DNA from: Nereocystis luetkeana
Lineage: Eukaryota; Sar; Phaeophyceae; Laminariales; Laminariaceae
DNA length: 64,000 bases
Assembly (NCBI GenBank): GCA_031213475.1
Contig: JARUPZ010000005.1
Coordinates: 5,762,988-5,826,987, forward strand
Reading direction: 5' to 3'
Position 1 is the first letter of the stretch. Each line of letters starts with the position of its first letter. Both the position numbers and the translations under genes were made by a program. The notes under the pieces are model-generated. The model was not told the origin of the DNA, searched no databases, and worked only from the letters and a program-made list of their open reading frames with translations. Of this stretch, positions 32,029-43,850 are shown piece after piece.

Positions 32029-32445
32029 ATACGTCTACGTGCTTTAAATTCAAGTAGCAACGATAATGATTACGATAACTGACTATTAATACCCGCATCT
32101 CGCAACTATATTTGAGGAACGGCAGCTGCGACGATTGGTACAGGCCGAGACATCCTGCACCATCTCAGACGGACCGCCCACCCTCATGAGCGACATCACG
32201 CTCGAGACGACAAAGTGCGAGTATATTCGTATAAGCTGCTGTTTCAACAGCACAGACAGCAGTATCGTGACCAGGAAAATAATGCCCGTTAGTGCTTCAA
32301 AGCAGAACAAAACCGGGGCTTATATTCCCGGCCAGAGCGGTCTGATGGTGGCAGTTGCATGAGACACTGGATCTTAGAGTACTGTTGGCGAAACGTGCTG
32401 GGACTGCTGTATGTAGCTATATCGACGACACAAGGGGTAAATACA

Positions 32446-33430
32446 GGGACTCTCTCATAGGTACTACCGATAGCAGTGTAGACCAGCAACACCGCACGAC
32501 CTTCTGCGCGTTGAAACATGCGCGTAGCAGTAATAAACCAGCCATTTCGATGGACAGCGGGTTTTTGGTGTATGCTTGTTCGGGGGTGCTTAGGAAGGAG
32601 GACTGGGCCCTTGCGGTCGGAGGTAGCACGGTCAGGGGTACAAGAAGTAAAAGTAGAGGTATGTGGGGGGAAGGGTTGGAGAATAAGATGGAAGAGCCGC
32701 AGGAAGAGCGGGACGGCAGAGACCCTCTCATAGGTACTACCGATAGCAGTGTGGACCAGCAACACCGCACGACATTCTGCGCGTTGAAACATGCGCGTAG
32801 CAGTAATAAACCAGCCATTTCGATGGACAGCGGGTGCTTGGTAGATGCTTGGTCGGGGGTGCTTAGGAAGGAGGACTGGGCCCTTGCGGTCGGAGGTGGC
32901 AGGGTTAGGGGTACGAGAAGTAACTGTAGAGAGAGGTATGTGGGGGGAAGGGTTGGAGAATAAGGTGGAAGAGCCGCAGGAAAAGCGAGACGGCAGAGAC
33001 TCTCTCATAAGCACTACCGATAGCAGCGTAGACCAGCAACACTGCACGACCTTCTGGGCGTTGAAACATGCGTGTAGCAGTAATAAACCAGCCGTGTTGA
33101 TGGGCAGCGGGTTTTTGGTGGATGCTTCTTCGGGAGTGCTTGGGGGGGGGGGACTGGGCTCTTGCGGTTGGAGGTGGCAGGGTCAGGGGTACGAGAAGTA
33201 AGAGTAGTAATAGTATGTTGGGGGAAGGGTTGGAGGAGGTAGAAAAGCTACAGGAAGAGCGAGACGGCAGGGACTCTCGCATAGGTACTACCGATAGCAG
33301 TGTAGACCAGCAACACCGCACGACATTCTGCGCGTTGAAACATGCGTGCAGCAGTAATAAACCAGCCATGCCATGTTGATGGACAGCGGGTTTTTGGTAG
33401 ATGCTTCTACGGGGGTGCTTAAGGAGGGGA
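32446..33430. repeat. Satellite, about 3.6 units of 271-279 bp
   Basis: Units begin at 32446, 32725, 32996 and 33271 with (G)ACTCTCTCATAGGTACTACCG. They are close to identical apart from small indels. Open frames inside them on both strands differ between units and are not treated as genes. Confidence 0.92.
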
Positions 33431-33574
33431 GTGGTCGTTTTTTGGTGGACGAGATGGAGGGATGTTGGTTGCAGTAGTCTTCATGAGCGTCACATCACTT
33501 CCGATTTGTCGTAGGATACTGCCGCGCTTTTGTTCTGGAGAGTTTTTCACTTTCTGTTAGTCATTTATTAGAAC

Positions 33575-33600
33575 AACACTATACATTGCCGAATGGCAAG

Positions 33601-33638
<38 letters not shown>

Positions 33639-33661
33639 CAGGTAATAAATAATAATAATAA

Positions 33662-33695
<34 letters not shown>

Positions 33696-33800
33696 TAATA
33701 ATACTAACAACAATAACAATGATAACTAATAAAAAAAAACAACAATAATAATAATAATAATAATAATACTAAGAATAATAATAATAAGAAGAATAATAAA
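33575..33800 (+). mobile_element. LINE 3' end with long AAT tail
   Basis: CATTGCCGAATGGCAAG followed by about 200 bp of AAT/AATA repeats. The array is interrupted at 33636-33644 by TACCAGGTA. Confidence 0.65.
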
Positions 33801-33803
33801 AAA

Positions 33804-33901
33804 TTCTTCTTTCGAGAAAGTTATGAGTGATCAATGCTGAAGATCATGATGTCATTGTGAGATGGCAAGGGAATAATAATACTAATAATATTATTTATAA
33901 T
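33804..33901 (+). mobile_element. LINE 3'-end fragment joined to the DIRS element
   Basis: TTCTTTCGAGAAAG then TTATGAGTGATCAATGC, ending in an AATAATACTAATAAT tail that abuts the recombinase reading frame at about 33902. Confidence 0.65.
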
Positions 33902-34824
33902 AGAGTGCAAAGCGTACTCCTCCGCCCGCCTGCCCGCCAACGCGACCACTTTTCGCAAAGCTGTCGTCGCTTGCTGCTGTGTCCGCATGGGCCATCTGCC
34001 ATTACCAACGCCAAAAGCGGCTAGGGGGGCCGACGAGGGAAGAAACAGGGAACAAGACATCAATTCGATCATGAGATCGACAGCACCGCCACCGTCGCCC
34101 ACGCGCAACGCCGGACCACAACGTACGCGCGTCCAAACCACCCCCCTTTCCGCAGTTGGCCCCCTTTCGACCCACTAAACCTAACCTCAACGCGGTCTGC
34201 ATTAGACCACTGCGACGCGGTGAGCTGAACATTCTCGCGAAAAAACGCCACATCGGCCCGTCGGAAACAATAAGTTTCGTTCAAACGCGACCGAGTTTCC
34301 GCAAAACATTTCTGACGCGCGAGTCAATACACAAAAGGAAGCAAACGCGACCCCCCCCGTCTGCCATGTAGAAATCAATTTCTCGCCAGCGATCAACAGT
34401 TTTTCCCACGAAACAGGCCGACGAACGGTTGCTTGGATACCAGCGTCGGCATTGTGAACGAGCGGCTCCTTCGAGGGCATTACCCAAAACAGGGTGAGTA
34501 GTGTCCGGCTCGAACCCTCGTGAAATACGAAGGAAAAACTTGATCGCTGACAAATGGCTCTCGATAGTTGCCGACCGCAATTTATTGATGGCAAAGGCGT
34601 ATGTATGCTACGTACTCGAACAAATGCCACACGTTGGTAATGATGTCTCCCCAACGCTCAAGGAATGCAGGCATGCCACAACGTACCCGAAAGTCTACCC
34701 ATGCGCCAAAATGCCCCTGATAGGTGCGTTCAGACGAGGTCGCAATGGCATTTTGCATGAGTTCGAGGCCAACATCGAAGTACAGAGGGATGTGCCCGCA
34801 TCCTCCAGGTCCGGCTCCTGCCAC
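33902..34824 (-). pseudogene. DIRS tyrosine recombinase, truncated
   Basis: N-terminal block SSERTYQGHFGAWVDF, then ATIESHLSAIKFFLRISRG, then VLTRASEMFCG with the box I Arg, and ATTALRKVVALAGRRAEE before YALHS. It stops inside the HxxR motif, so the catalytic Tyr is lost. Several frame changes. Confidence 0.8.
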
Positions 34825-35323
34825 GGAATGCCGGGTCGAACATCACGCAAATTAACGAGGACGAAAACACAATCCCACCGTGGGATACCATCGGCGGCCA
34901 CGTTAAAAATTCCACGTACCTGGTACGTGTTTTGCCTCAAAGTGCCAACCAGAGGACAATTCGAGCGCACCAAGGAGACGCATCAATGCGCCAGATCTCG
35001 GCTCCTTTACCCCTCGATAACGCCGCACCCACTCAACGGCTGCTTCGTCGTCGCCACGTAACAACACACAGTCCCTCATCATGGGGAACGGCGTTTATCA
35101 CACGCATAAACGAGAATCCATGCAGAAACGACCGTGCCAGTTCTAGAACGTTCATTGATATATCGCTCTCATCTGCAACGGACTTACTCGATCCACAAAA
35201 TCTAGACCGCTCCCCCGCGTCAAGCTCGTATCGCCAATATACCCCAGTTTCCAGGCAAAACCCCCCGACAGCGGTTTTCGATGCGTCCGAAAACAGAGTA
35301 CGTCTAGAGGCTCGCTCAAGCAA
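34825..35323 (-). pseudogene. DIRS RNase H domain
   Basis: TLFSDASKTAVGGFCLETG gives the first catalytic Asp; ISMNVLELARSF gives the Glu; FNVAADGIPRWD is the block that ends DIRS-type RNase H regions. Frame changes between these blocks. Confidence 0.75.
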
Positions 35324-35347
35324 ATGCTACATCGGAGCCGACAAGGT

Positions 35348-36492
35348 TCATCCGCGCGCGTCCAACCCTTCCTCAACGAACCACCGCCAAAACTCGCGGT
35401 CGCCATCGAACTCGGGTCCCAGGGCGAGACGCCGCCCGGGGTTTGCCATGCGGCAATCAAAATCAGCACCGGCGACAATGCGCGGCATACCAACCGAAGC
35501 TGACAAGCGGTTAACTAATAAACGCCCCGGGCGTACAGCAAAGGAAACGTGCGTGAGAAAGCCAACGAGCTGCGACACCTGCTTGGCAGAAGGAGATGCA
35601 CGAGACGTAGGCCACTCCGCGAGGATCTTGTGCAGCTTGAGGCGCTTATGGGACGGCAACGTGGCCGTAAGCGCCTCAGGATCAATGATCCATCCCAACA
35701 CTCGGAGTTGCGTGTCCCAGGTAATAGTTTTCTTGGCTGACAAGAGGGGCGCATCGAAAACATCACGTTCGCCCAACAAGCGAAAATGGTCCGACACCAG
35801 CGACTGTACAGCACGCAAGCAACGGCGGCCGTCCGATTGCCATTGCAACTTCGACGAGAATGCCATCGTCTACGTAGTACCTCACTAAAAAAATGTTCTC
35901 CGTGTTGCCCCCGGAACCAAGAACGGGTCCACAATCACGCGGGATGGCAACGACTCGAACCCCCCGCGGCGGGGAGAGTTCAACATGCGCAACGGCGGCA
36001 GCCCCTTGTTGGAAAAAGTCTGCGCCTTGAAACCTAGAATGGGTGTGAGCATGCTCGAGCGCAGATGCCATCAACCCCCAAAACCCAGGATTAATGCGCC
36101 AGCCAAACCGCAAGCGCAAATCCACGACAACATGATCACCGAAAACGTATCCAAAGTTCGGTGCGCCTGCCGGATCAACCGAAACCTGCCGAAAAACGTC
36201 TTCGACGTCCACACGGCACAAACAAGAGGATTCGAGCGCGACTACCGTGCGTCTGTCGCAAAAGCAACACCCGTAACAGCACATCACGAAGCACATGGCC
36301 GAGCTCGCACGATGGCACGGGTTCAAAGTCAGTGTCACCGTTAACGCTGGTCCGTCCGCCCTCGCGCGCAAACGTAAGATCGTGAATAATCCTTACTTTG
36401 GGTCCGAGAACGACACTCAGCGGTGAAAGGCGAAGACCCTGAATCTCGTCTGTAAATAGCGAATCAAAAACCACCGCTCGCCCGTGCTTCAC
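35348..36492 (-). pseudogene. DIRS reverse transcriptase
   Basis: GPKVRIIHDLTFA (first finger/palm block), VDVEDVFRQVSVDPA, LRLRFGWRINPGFW, then VRYYVDDGILVEV with YVDD at about 35865-35876, and KKTITWDTQLRVLGWIID. Catalytic Asp residues are present but the blocks lie in different frames. Confidence 0.85.
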
Positions 36493-36569
36493 GTCTGCGC
36501 ATATCTTATTGTGTATAGCCCCAGTAGGTGTAGCGACGACCGGGTGATTATCATACGCGAGTTCTGTGG

Positions 36570-38687
36570 TTAAACCCCCCCCCCCCGTCGTACGCCGACA
36601 GGCGCGCCCGGCGCCAGCACACGAAGCAACAAAGAAATGCGGGGGAATTCCTTGATCTCACCAAACCAGTGCTGTACGATGGCAACGTTAATAGGCGGAG
36701 AGAAAAATGAGGAGCCGATGGTAGACAGAAAAATCGGAACACTGCCTTGACACTGTCGCAAGAGTGAGGAGCTAAGTGAAGCGACCTGATCGAGGCTCGC
36801 TGAGCCTCGCTCAGACATCGCCTGCACCACTACCTCCCGAGCGGCAAGCCACGCATCTATCTTATCTACCCGCAAAGCATCCAGACGTACGTCGCCGACC
36901 GCACCTTGCACGCACACCGTGTCAAATGGCAAGAAACTCGCACGCACGCCCACACCCGTACCTTTCTCAGAGAAGGGAACCGAACCCGGAGTCACAGCAA
37001 CGCGATCGCGCCCGACGCCGCCATCGCCAGCCAGAGATCCTAACGCGCGCCCACGCAACCCCCCGGCTCCTTCGCGGGTGGCCGGCCGAGTCCCCGCTCC
37101 AACGCTGGCGACAGGCGCCGTCGCTGCTCCGCCACCGGCCCGCACCGCCGCCGCCGCCCCCCCCAGGTGTTGGCCCAACCGACAGGAAGGGCCCGTGTGT
37201 TCAAAACCACCACCACCCCCGCCCCCCCCGCGACCACCATCTGGGTGGAGCACGAGAGCCCGCGACCCGCTAGCCTGCGCCGCCGTGCCACCTCGCATTC
37301 CCCCTGCTGGTGCCGCCGATCCACCGTCGAGAAGAGCTGCAGGAGAGGAGGAGTCGGCCGGGGTATTCGCATGCACGAGTTTCTCATCGGTGTACCGGCA
37401 TTGGCCCGTGGAAGCCAACATCCTGCACGGCGTAGCGCTCTTCTTTCTGTTCGGGTTCGTCTTGGCGGGGGCGACGCTTTGGCTCCGCTTGGATGCCCCA
37501 TCCCTGCTGTCGCGTAGAACCTGGAGACCTTCGACGAGCTTCAGAACGTCGCCACCGGACGAGCGAACGTTGCGTGTACGACTGAACGCGGGGGCAGGCG
37601 GCGCGTCAAACACGGCGTAAACTGAGGGGGAACAGTCGACGGACGAAGTTGCTGGGCGAACCTCATGAGGTCGTTCACCCTCAGGCGAAGGTCGTCGTTC
37701 ACCACTTCGCTCATAACCGCCCGCACCGCGGAGTCGTAAATCAAAAGGATCTTGCTTAGAGTGTGACGGCGAAGACCGGCAGCCGCGGATGTGAAAGAGG
37801 CGTCGGCCAGCCGGTCCGGGCACGCGCGGTCGTCGGCGACGTCAGCCGAGATTCTAACTGTAAGAACCACCATAAGAGCCTGGCGCAAGAGGTCCAGGCG
37901 GTCAGCGACCATCACCAGGTGGTCGGCAGGGCGGTCTGCACGTGGCCCATGCACGACCACGTCAAATTGCTGACGGCACGAAGCTGAGTCGCCATCACCG
38001 CCGTAACGTTGAAGCTCTTCCCCGCAAACGACTGAATATCCGCGGCCGACTCGCCGAGAATCAGGGGCAAGCGCCCCCGAAGCAGCCAGTGTTTGAGTGA
38101 CAGCATTTTCTTCCAAAGGCCGTGTCGTCAGTTAGCTGCGATTTCTGGACGTGACGCTCCCTCGCGTCCCCGCAGTCCCGCACGGAAGACTCACGGTCGG
38201 CAAAGTTGTCCATTAACTGCTGAAGAAGGACCTCGACGTGGGCGGTCTTGGATGCGCCGCCGGTGACGGCGTTCCGAAGACCAGCAACGGACAGAAGCAC
38301 GTTGTAGAGTGTTGTCTTAACGCCGAGGATCTCCCTATCTATGCGGGAAAACTCAGAGGCCACCTGGCGCTGCCAATGGAGCACGTTTTCCGTCGATACC
38401 ACTCCTCTCGAGGCTGCCGGAAGAGATGGAGGACCAGCCGCAGCAGTAGTAGCAGCAGCAGCAGCAGCGTTGGCCTGGCGAGTGGCCGCAGCAGCGTCGG
38501 TGGCCAGGCGAGCCTCTGCCTCGGCTCGCCCAACGCGGCGTGCGTCGACCTCCGCGTGCACACCAGCTACAGCATCATGAGCATTCGCCTCCGCTTGTGT
38601 TTGCGCAGCAATCTACGCAGCCTCCCCCTCTCGCGAAGCAGTAGCCGCAATGGCCGCGGCCTCCGGCTAATTGCTCTGGTCCGACAT
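36570..38687 (-). pseudogene. DIRS gag-like ORF, disrupted
   Basis: ATG at 38687 (MSDQSN) is followed by two in-frame stops, then Ala-rich coiled-coil-like sequence, a middle helical part (37541-38116) and a Gly/Ala/Pro-rich C-terminal part (36570-37823). Assigned by position and composition. Confidence 0.55.
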
Positions 38688-38959
38688 CCTGAACTCAAAC
38701 TAGTCTGTATCACACCTTGGACCTGTAGCTATGCCTCTGCTTCACTGCGCTGTTATGTGCAGGTTGCGGCTACGTACCAGACACGGTGTGTGTACCAAGG
38801 GCAACGATTCATGCTACCGCACTGCATTCATCAGGTTGGCCTTATTATGTACGTACAAAACTCGCATTCTCTCATTCTTCCGAGAATACTCTGCACAAGT
38901 TCAATGTATCTTATATAGGAAGAGTCTAGTATTGCGTACGTACTTGTATGTATGATGCA

Positions 38960-39090
38960 GGTCAGTTGAAAGTACAAGTACGTGTTGCATACGTTATACG
39001 GACCACTTGAAGTAAGTACATACGTGTTACGTACGTGGCAACGACCAGTTGAAGTCAATACGTAATATGCATACGTATTACGGATCTTTG
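38960..39090. repeat. Minisatellite, three units of 41-42 bp
   Basis: Units start at 38960, 39001 and 39043 with G(G/A)(T/C)CA(G/C)TTGAA and contain TACGT palindromes. Confidence 0.6.
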
Positions 39091-40690
39091 CCGATAACTT
39101 AGTGTACGTTGAAGCGGGTTTCAGGATTGTGAAGGCTTTGACGAAGCAAGCACGCCCCCACCGGTGTCACTCCTCAATCGCTCCTCAATCACTCCTCTAT
39201 CGCTCTTCAACCGCTCTCCAACAACCAGTCTTAACAAACTACCAGGTAGCAATAAATATATATATCTACAAGGCATCTCCTTTCTTCTCCAGGGTTCTTT
39301 AGTCTTCTTCCAGAGACTATGTACCCAGCGCGACTGCGTCGAATCCACTTCCACAGGCCAAGTGTGCTGCGGTATCTGATTCATGAGTTCCGCTTGCTCG
39401 TTTGCAACTGCTGCATAAACAGTTCTTGTTGTGTTGTGCATCTCAGCTTTACACTCGATTGTCCATCCGTGTTTTGTTTTTTTCATTAGATTTCACGCAA
39501 AGTTGCTCTGCTTAAACCTTGGTATACGCTCACTGACGATACACTACTGTCAAGAGTACACACTTCAACACAACACGCACACGAGAAGATCGAGATCGAC
39601 CACATCAGGTCACACCACGCACAAAAAACACAACAGGGACCGTATTCTCTGTCTTTTGTTCACTCTCGCCAGGTTGATCCCCTTAAGGGTCAACCTCGAA
39701 GGATACAGCACCTTCGTTGGCGCTGAAAGGATAGGGTATCCTCGACGTATCCTCGACGGACACAGTACCCTCGTCACCCGTGGCTGACGCCTCTTGCGTC
39801 TGCCCGCCATGCTCCTTCCGCCCCAAGAGCTCGGCCATTGTCCTTATCAGCTCCTGGGCTTAGGCTGCCTGCTCTGAGCCTTGCTCTCTTGAACGGTGTT
39901 CTGTTTGTTGAAGCATGTGCCCCACCTTGACGATCGCTTGACGAACGTCTTCATCACGGATGTCCTCACCATTGATGGTGTCACTTAGGTGCCTAAAACT
40001 TCTACAATGTCCGCGCCGCCGTGCCTGCTCGCATCGACTGACCCACAGTCGATTAAAGGAATGAATGCTTAGATCGTGTATTATCGGCTGCCTTACACAA
40101 CAAAGACAAACATCCAAAGGAAGAGCGGTCGAGAGAGGGAGTCCTGGTGGGCACACAAACAAACTCCGAACAACCAATTGCGGCATGACTTAAGCCCCCG
40201 CATTTCCAATCGACATGAAACCATCCCTTTGGAGAGATCTTACGGATCACTACTACGCCGTTGCTGGCCTTAGGTTTTACTGCTGAAAGGAAACTACAGT
40301 AGTCACACAACGAACGGTGATATCTACTCTGAAGCACATTGCACACTGTCATGATGGTGTTGTACTGCCCGAAGGGTAAATGGACAGTCCAAGACAGGTA
40401 TTGGATTGGCGAGAGACAAGACGTACTGCTGAGAAAAAACACGTAGCTGCATCCCAAGAATGAGCAGTATTGCAAGGATCAGTTAGTTGGCCAGGAACTT
40501 GAAAAACAAAATCGTAGCAGCTTACTACTTTCCTGCCCACCCCCGTACATGGAAAAACGCGTGGTGATAATACAAAAATAATCTTGCACAAATAGAATGG
40601 TAGCCAAACCACGTTTCTGCCGCTTTTCCATTCGAATAAGACGTGTGGTGCTACGATCTACAAGGCAAATAACTATTGCTGTTTGGTAGA
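39091..40690. other. No supported gene
   Basis: Several open frames of 60-140 codons on both strands without recognisable motifs or consistent coding signal. 39490-39570 on minus (TGTTGAAGTGTGTACTC) has an LTR-like start, possibly from the copia gag remnant further right. TACCAGGTA at 39240. Confidence 0.4.
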
Positions 40691-41125
40691 GGCGACCCCG
40701 CGATGCAGAGGTCCCTCCCACTGATCCAGATGATGACGCCCGGCGACCCCAGCATTATTAATGTTTCAGCAGCGCTGAGAAGTGAAGATGGCCAGCGACC
40801 CCAGAAGCGACGTTCCAGCAGCCCCAAAACGTATGATGTTCAGCTGCTCCAGGAGCGATATCCCAGCAGGCCCAAATGAATGGTCATAATGCGGCGATTC
40901 CAGAAGACCCCCCCCCCCCCCGGTAATCCCACTAGATGGATAATACTGTGGCCCGATCCCGAAAGACACTTTGGCGGTCCCACAATACTGTTGTTAGTGC
41001 TGCAAACCCTGAGGCCCCGGCAGTCCCATCGGACAATACTGTAGCGACTACGAAAGTTTTCCTTCCGATCATCTCAAGCACTTTAGTTTGCAGCGATCCT
41101 GTGAAACGTCTTTCCGGCGATCCCT
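40691..41125. repeat. Degenerate GCGACCCC / CAGCAGCCCC repeat
   Basis: Irregular recurrences of GGCGACCCC, AGCGACGTTCC, GGCGATTCC and GGCGGTCCC every 20-55 bp. Probably an old minisatellite. Confidence 0.45.
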
Positions 41126-41160
41126 CGTTGATAAAGCGACCTCTGCTACGGTTGCTGGTG

Positions 41161-42259
41161 TTAAAACATTAGATAGTGAAAATGTGAGGCTCTTGTCGAA
41201 GTCGTCGTCAAAATGAACAACTGGCCAGTTTTCGGTGTAATCGGGGCGTGTCTGGGCTCCCAGCACAGCACTCGTTGCGTACTACTCGTCTGTGAGCGTG
41301 GAGCCCCTTGCGCGCAGCACTCGGCGTCGATGTGATTGGTCGTCTTACGCACAGACACCTACGCCTGCCCAGCACTACTCTCTTTGTCCAGATTTTATTC
41401 TTCTGTCCGGCTGGTTTGTTGCTTTCCCGCGGGCCCACGGCACAGCCACGCCTGACATGCCCCGCCTTGTCGTAGTTGTGGCAGACAATGGAACTAGCAT
41501 CAGGTGATGCTGATACTGCTGTCATGTCGGTGTCACGTCTAGCAATCCTCCTGTATTGTTCCTCGACGGCCCGTCCAGGTAAACGAGAAGTAGTACACTC
41601 TGCATCTCTTCGGGCGGTCGAAGATTGGGTCCTTCCAGCTCATCAACTTGCAGTCCCGGTACACCTCCGGACTTTGGCGGACCTTGGAGAACGATGTCTG
41701 TGAAGTGCCCATCCGTGATAAGTTCCTCCATCTTGGTCAGTAGGTTGCACGGTCGCGTGAGCTCGTTGATGTAGTTGTCGGGACCTCGTCTCGGCGTCAA
41801 GCTCGTAGTTGCGATTGTCTTCTGTATGGCGCGTCAGGTCTCGTTGGTGATCTTCAAGTATTTCGGCTTCCACACTTTGAAAGCACTTAACCTTTGCCGT
41901 GGGGTCTCCGTGCGCCTTCAGCGTACGTCGTCACCAGCAGCACCGCCGATTTCACGGTTATCAACAAATAGATAGCAAAACAAAATCCTGGTCGGCTGTG
42001 TCATACGGGGCTTGGCATTGATCGAGAGACTCTTCCACGGAAGCTGTCGCCCCCGGCGTCGTGATGCTCTGGGCCTGGCTTTCCCCCTCCGTATGTAAGC
42101 TACATCTGGAGGGATGATGGATGGATGGATGATGCCCAGTGCGAAGCAGGCCTCTTTGAGGAAGTCATCAAACTCGTCGGGGTTCGTATCACTGAGCGGC
42201 TTTACACCACTCAAAGCGATTGAAAGGCCTATTCTCGTGATGAAATCGCTGGTGTACAC
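41161..42259 (-). pseudogene. Copia gag fragment
   Basis: Minus strand in order: DEFDDFLKEACFALGI, DNYINELTRPCNLLTKMEE with ITDGHFTDIVLQG, and the zinc knuckle VCHNYDKAGHVRRGC (Tyr for the second Cys). These are copia gag (UBN2-like) features in at least three frames. No pol region follows. Confidence 0.75.
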
Positions 42260-42380
42260 AGCAGAGTTCTAACTGTAATCGTACGCAGCAACATCGGCGA
42301 GGTATCCACACTCGATTGATGACAAGGACCCCCGTGAGTTTGCTTACGCGCAGGCGGTGTTACGCTGCAGCGCGTTAGTT

Positions 42381-42692
42381 AGTGGATCACCATGCTAAGT
42401 GGATCGCACCAGGAAAAACGCGTAGTGGATCACCGGGCTAGTGGATCACATTAAGAGAAATGAGCAGTGGATCACCGGGCTAGTGGACCACACTAGGAAG
42501 AGTGCGTAGTGGATCGCCGGGCTAGTGGATCACATCAAGAGAAATGAGTAGTACATCACCGGGCTATATAGTGGATCACATTGAGAGAAATGAGTGGTGA
42601 ACCACCGGGCTCGTGGATCACATTAAGGGAAATGAGTGGTGGATCACCGGGCTAGTGGATCACAAATTAAAAAAATAGCTGGTGGATCACCC
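42381..42692. repeat. Minisatellite, seven units of 42-43 bp
   Basis: Units start at 42381, 42424, 42466, 42508, 42550, 42596, 42638 and a partial at 42681. Each has GTGGATCAC twice and CACCGGGCTA. The 46-bp unit has an extra TATA inside GGCTATATAGTGG. Confidence 0.93.
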
Positions 42693-43361
42693 AAAAGAAA
42701 GATTGCTGACGAAAAGTAGACACCGAACACCTGGAGAGAAAAGCCTATGATTTCGTTCCGGTTTCCTTCCAAGTCGTATAGTTCCCGAAAGTGGGGGCGA
42801 GAAAAACGGGATGCGTTCCACTCGATGTTTTAACAGCACACCCCAAGGTGGCCGATCTTGTTGCTCGAAGTCGAGACCACCGCGATGTTTTCCGCTTCTT
42901 TACGCGCGACGACGTCGCACTATGTACTCCAGTGATGGATTATTAGATAGTGCAGCACTTCCTAGGTACGACGGGGGTCATTCATTTGATGCTGAACTTG
43001 GACCGAGGTCGGTACGATTTACCAGGGTGGCAGCCGACTCAAACAAATCGGAAGCGGCAAAACCCTGCTCGAGGGGCTTGCATCAAACTCCAACACTGCG
43101 TAGTAGCATTTCTTTTTGTTTTGTTTTTTTTCATCATCACTTTTACGTACCAGCCCAACTCGTAGGAGGTTTTACCCTCAGCGATCTTCTGGACAAGCCG
43201 TGGTCACAGGTGTCGTCCCTTCTCCTCCTCGGTACGTGCCTTTATTTTTTGTCGCGCATAGGGTGCAGCATTCCCATCCCTCGTCGACTTCATCGAATGT
43301 AACTAACTCACGCTCTCGCGCACTCCGCTAATCAATTTTTATGCAAGAAAAAGTCCCCAGG

Positions 43362-43436
43362 AGCATGCACTCGGTGGGACCCGAACGCACGAAACGGGTC
43401 TTGATAGGCACGCGGGCAACCTACCAAGCCACCGGG
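43362..43436 (-). other. tRNA-like Pol III unit, degenerate
   Basis: Minus strand reads GGTGGCTTGGTAGG (box A-like) and GCGTTCGGGTCCCACC (box B-like, T-arm with one mismatch). No good acceptor stem or anticodon arm. Tentatively a tRNA relic or SINE head. Confidence 0.3.
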
Positions 43437-43765
43437 GATGCCGGCTATCCTAACATAACTCCTCAATATCTCCTGCACGTTTGGCACCCCATGCCTCCCG
43501 CGCGTTTGACATCCTGTTACGGATAACTGGATCGACCCCCCACGTCACTGTAAGGTATTGCGGAAATAATCCAATACGGATACTTCGCGTTCCCTAATAG
43601 CGCGAAGACGATCATTTCACATGGGTGAGTACAACCTATGAAAGGATTAGCAAGGATTTTCAGTGTCGAAACAGAACACACTGATCAAGCCTGTGGACTA
43701 ACATAGCGAGAGGCAGCGCGGCACCGTATCCAACACTCGATCAAATTATTCCTTCATGTGGCCTC

Positions 43766-43850
43766 GTGTACCAGCTGCTCCTCTCGGCATTATAGGGATT
43801 TGAGGGTCTATGGTCGAATGGCCATGACCATACATGCTATCGAGTACACC
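43766..43850 (-). repeat. SINE-like dispersed repeat, copy 6 (diverged)
   Basis: Minus strand matches ATAGACCCTCAAATCCCTA and the TACTCGATAGCATG start; C-runs follow on its 5' side. Confidence 0.45.

Larger units (their letters stand above)
33902..38687 (-). mobile_element. Degenerate DIRS-like tyrosine-recombinase retrotransposon
   Basis: Minus-strand order gag, RT, RNase H, tyrosine recombinase, without an integrase or LTRs. Frames are broken at several points. The 3' end, including the last recombinase motif, is missing where a LINE tail begins. Confidence 0.85.

Noticed and set aside
34917..34925. TACCTGGTA as an insertion into the DIRS ORF
   Set aside because: The reading frame across it seems continuous (TYQVRGIFNVAADG), so an insertion cannot be shown at this site.
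34932..35888. 318-codon plus-strand frame
   Set aside because: Antisense to the recognisable DIRS RT and RNase H, which explain the region.
36919..37620. 233-codon plus-strand frame
   Set aside because: Antisense shadow of the GC-rich DIRS gag region; no motif of its own.
42381..42692. CRISPR-like array
   Set aside because: Units are contiguous 42-bp repeats without unique spacers in a eukaryotic context; an ordinary minisatellite.
42811..43302. 163-codon plus frame as a gene
   Set aside because: No recognisable domain, starts in repeat-rich DNA and crosses a T-run; kept only as a remark.
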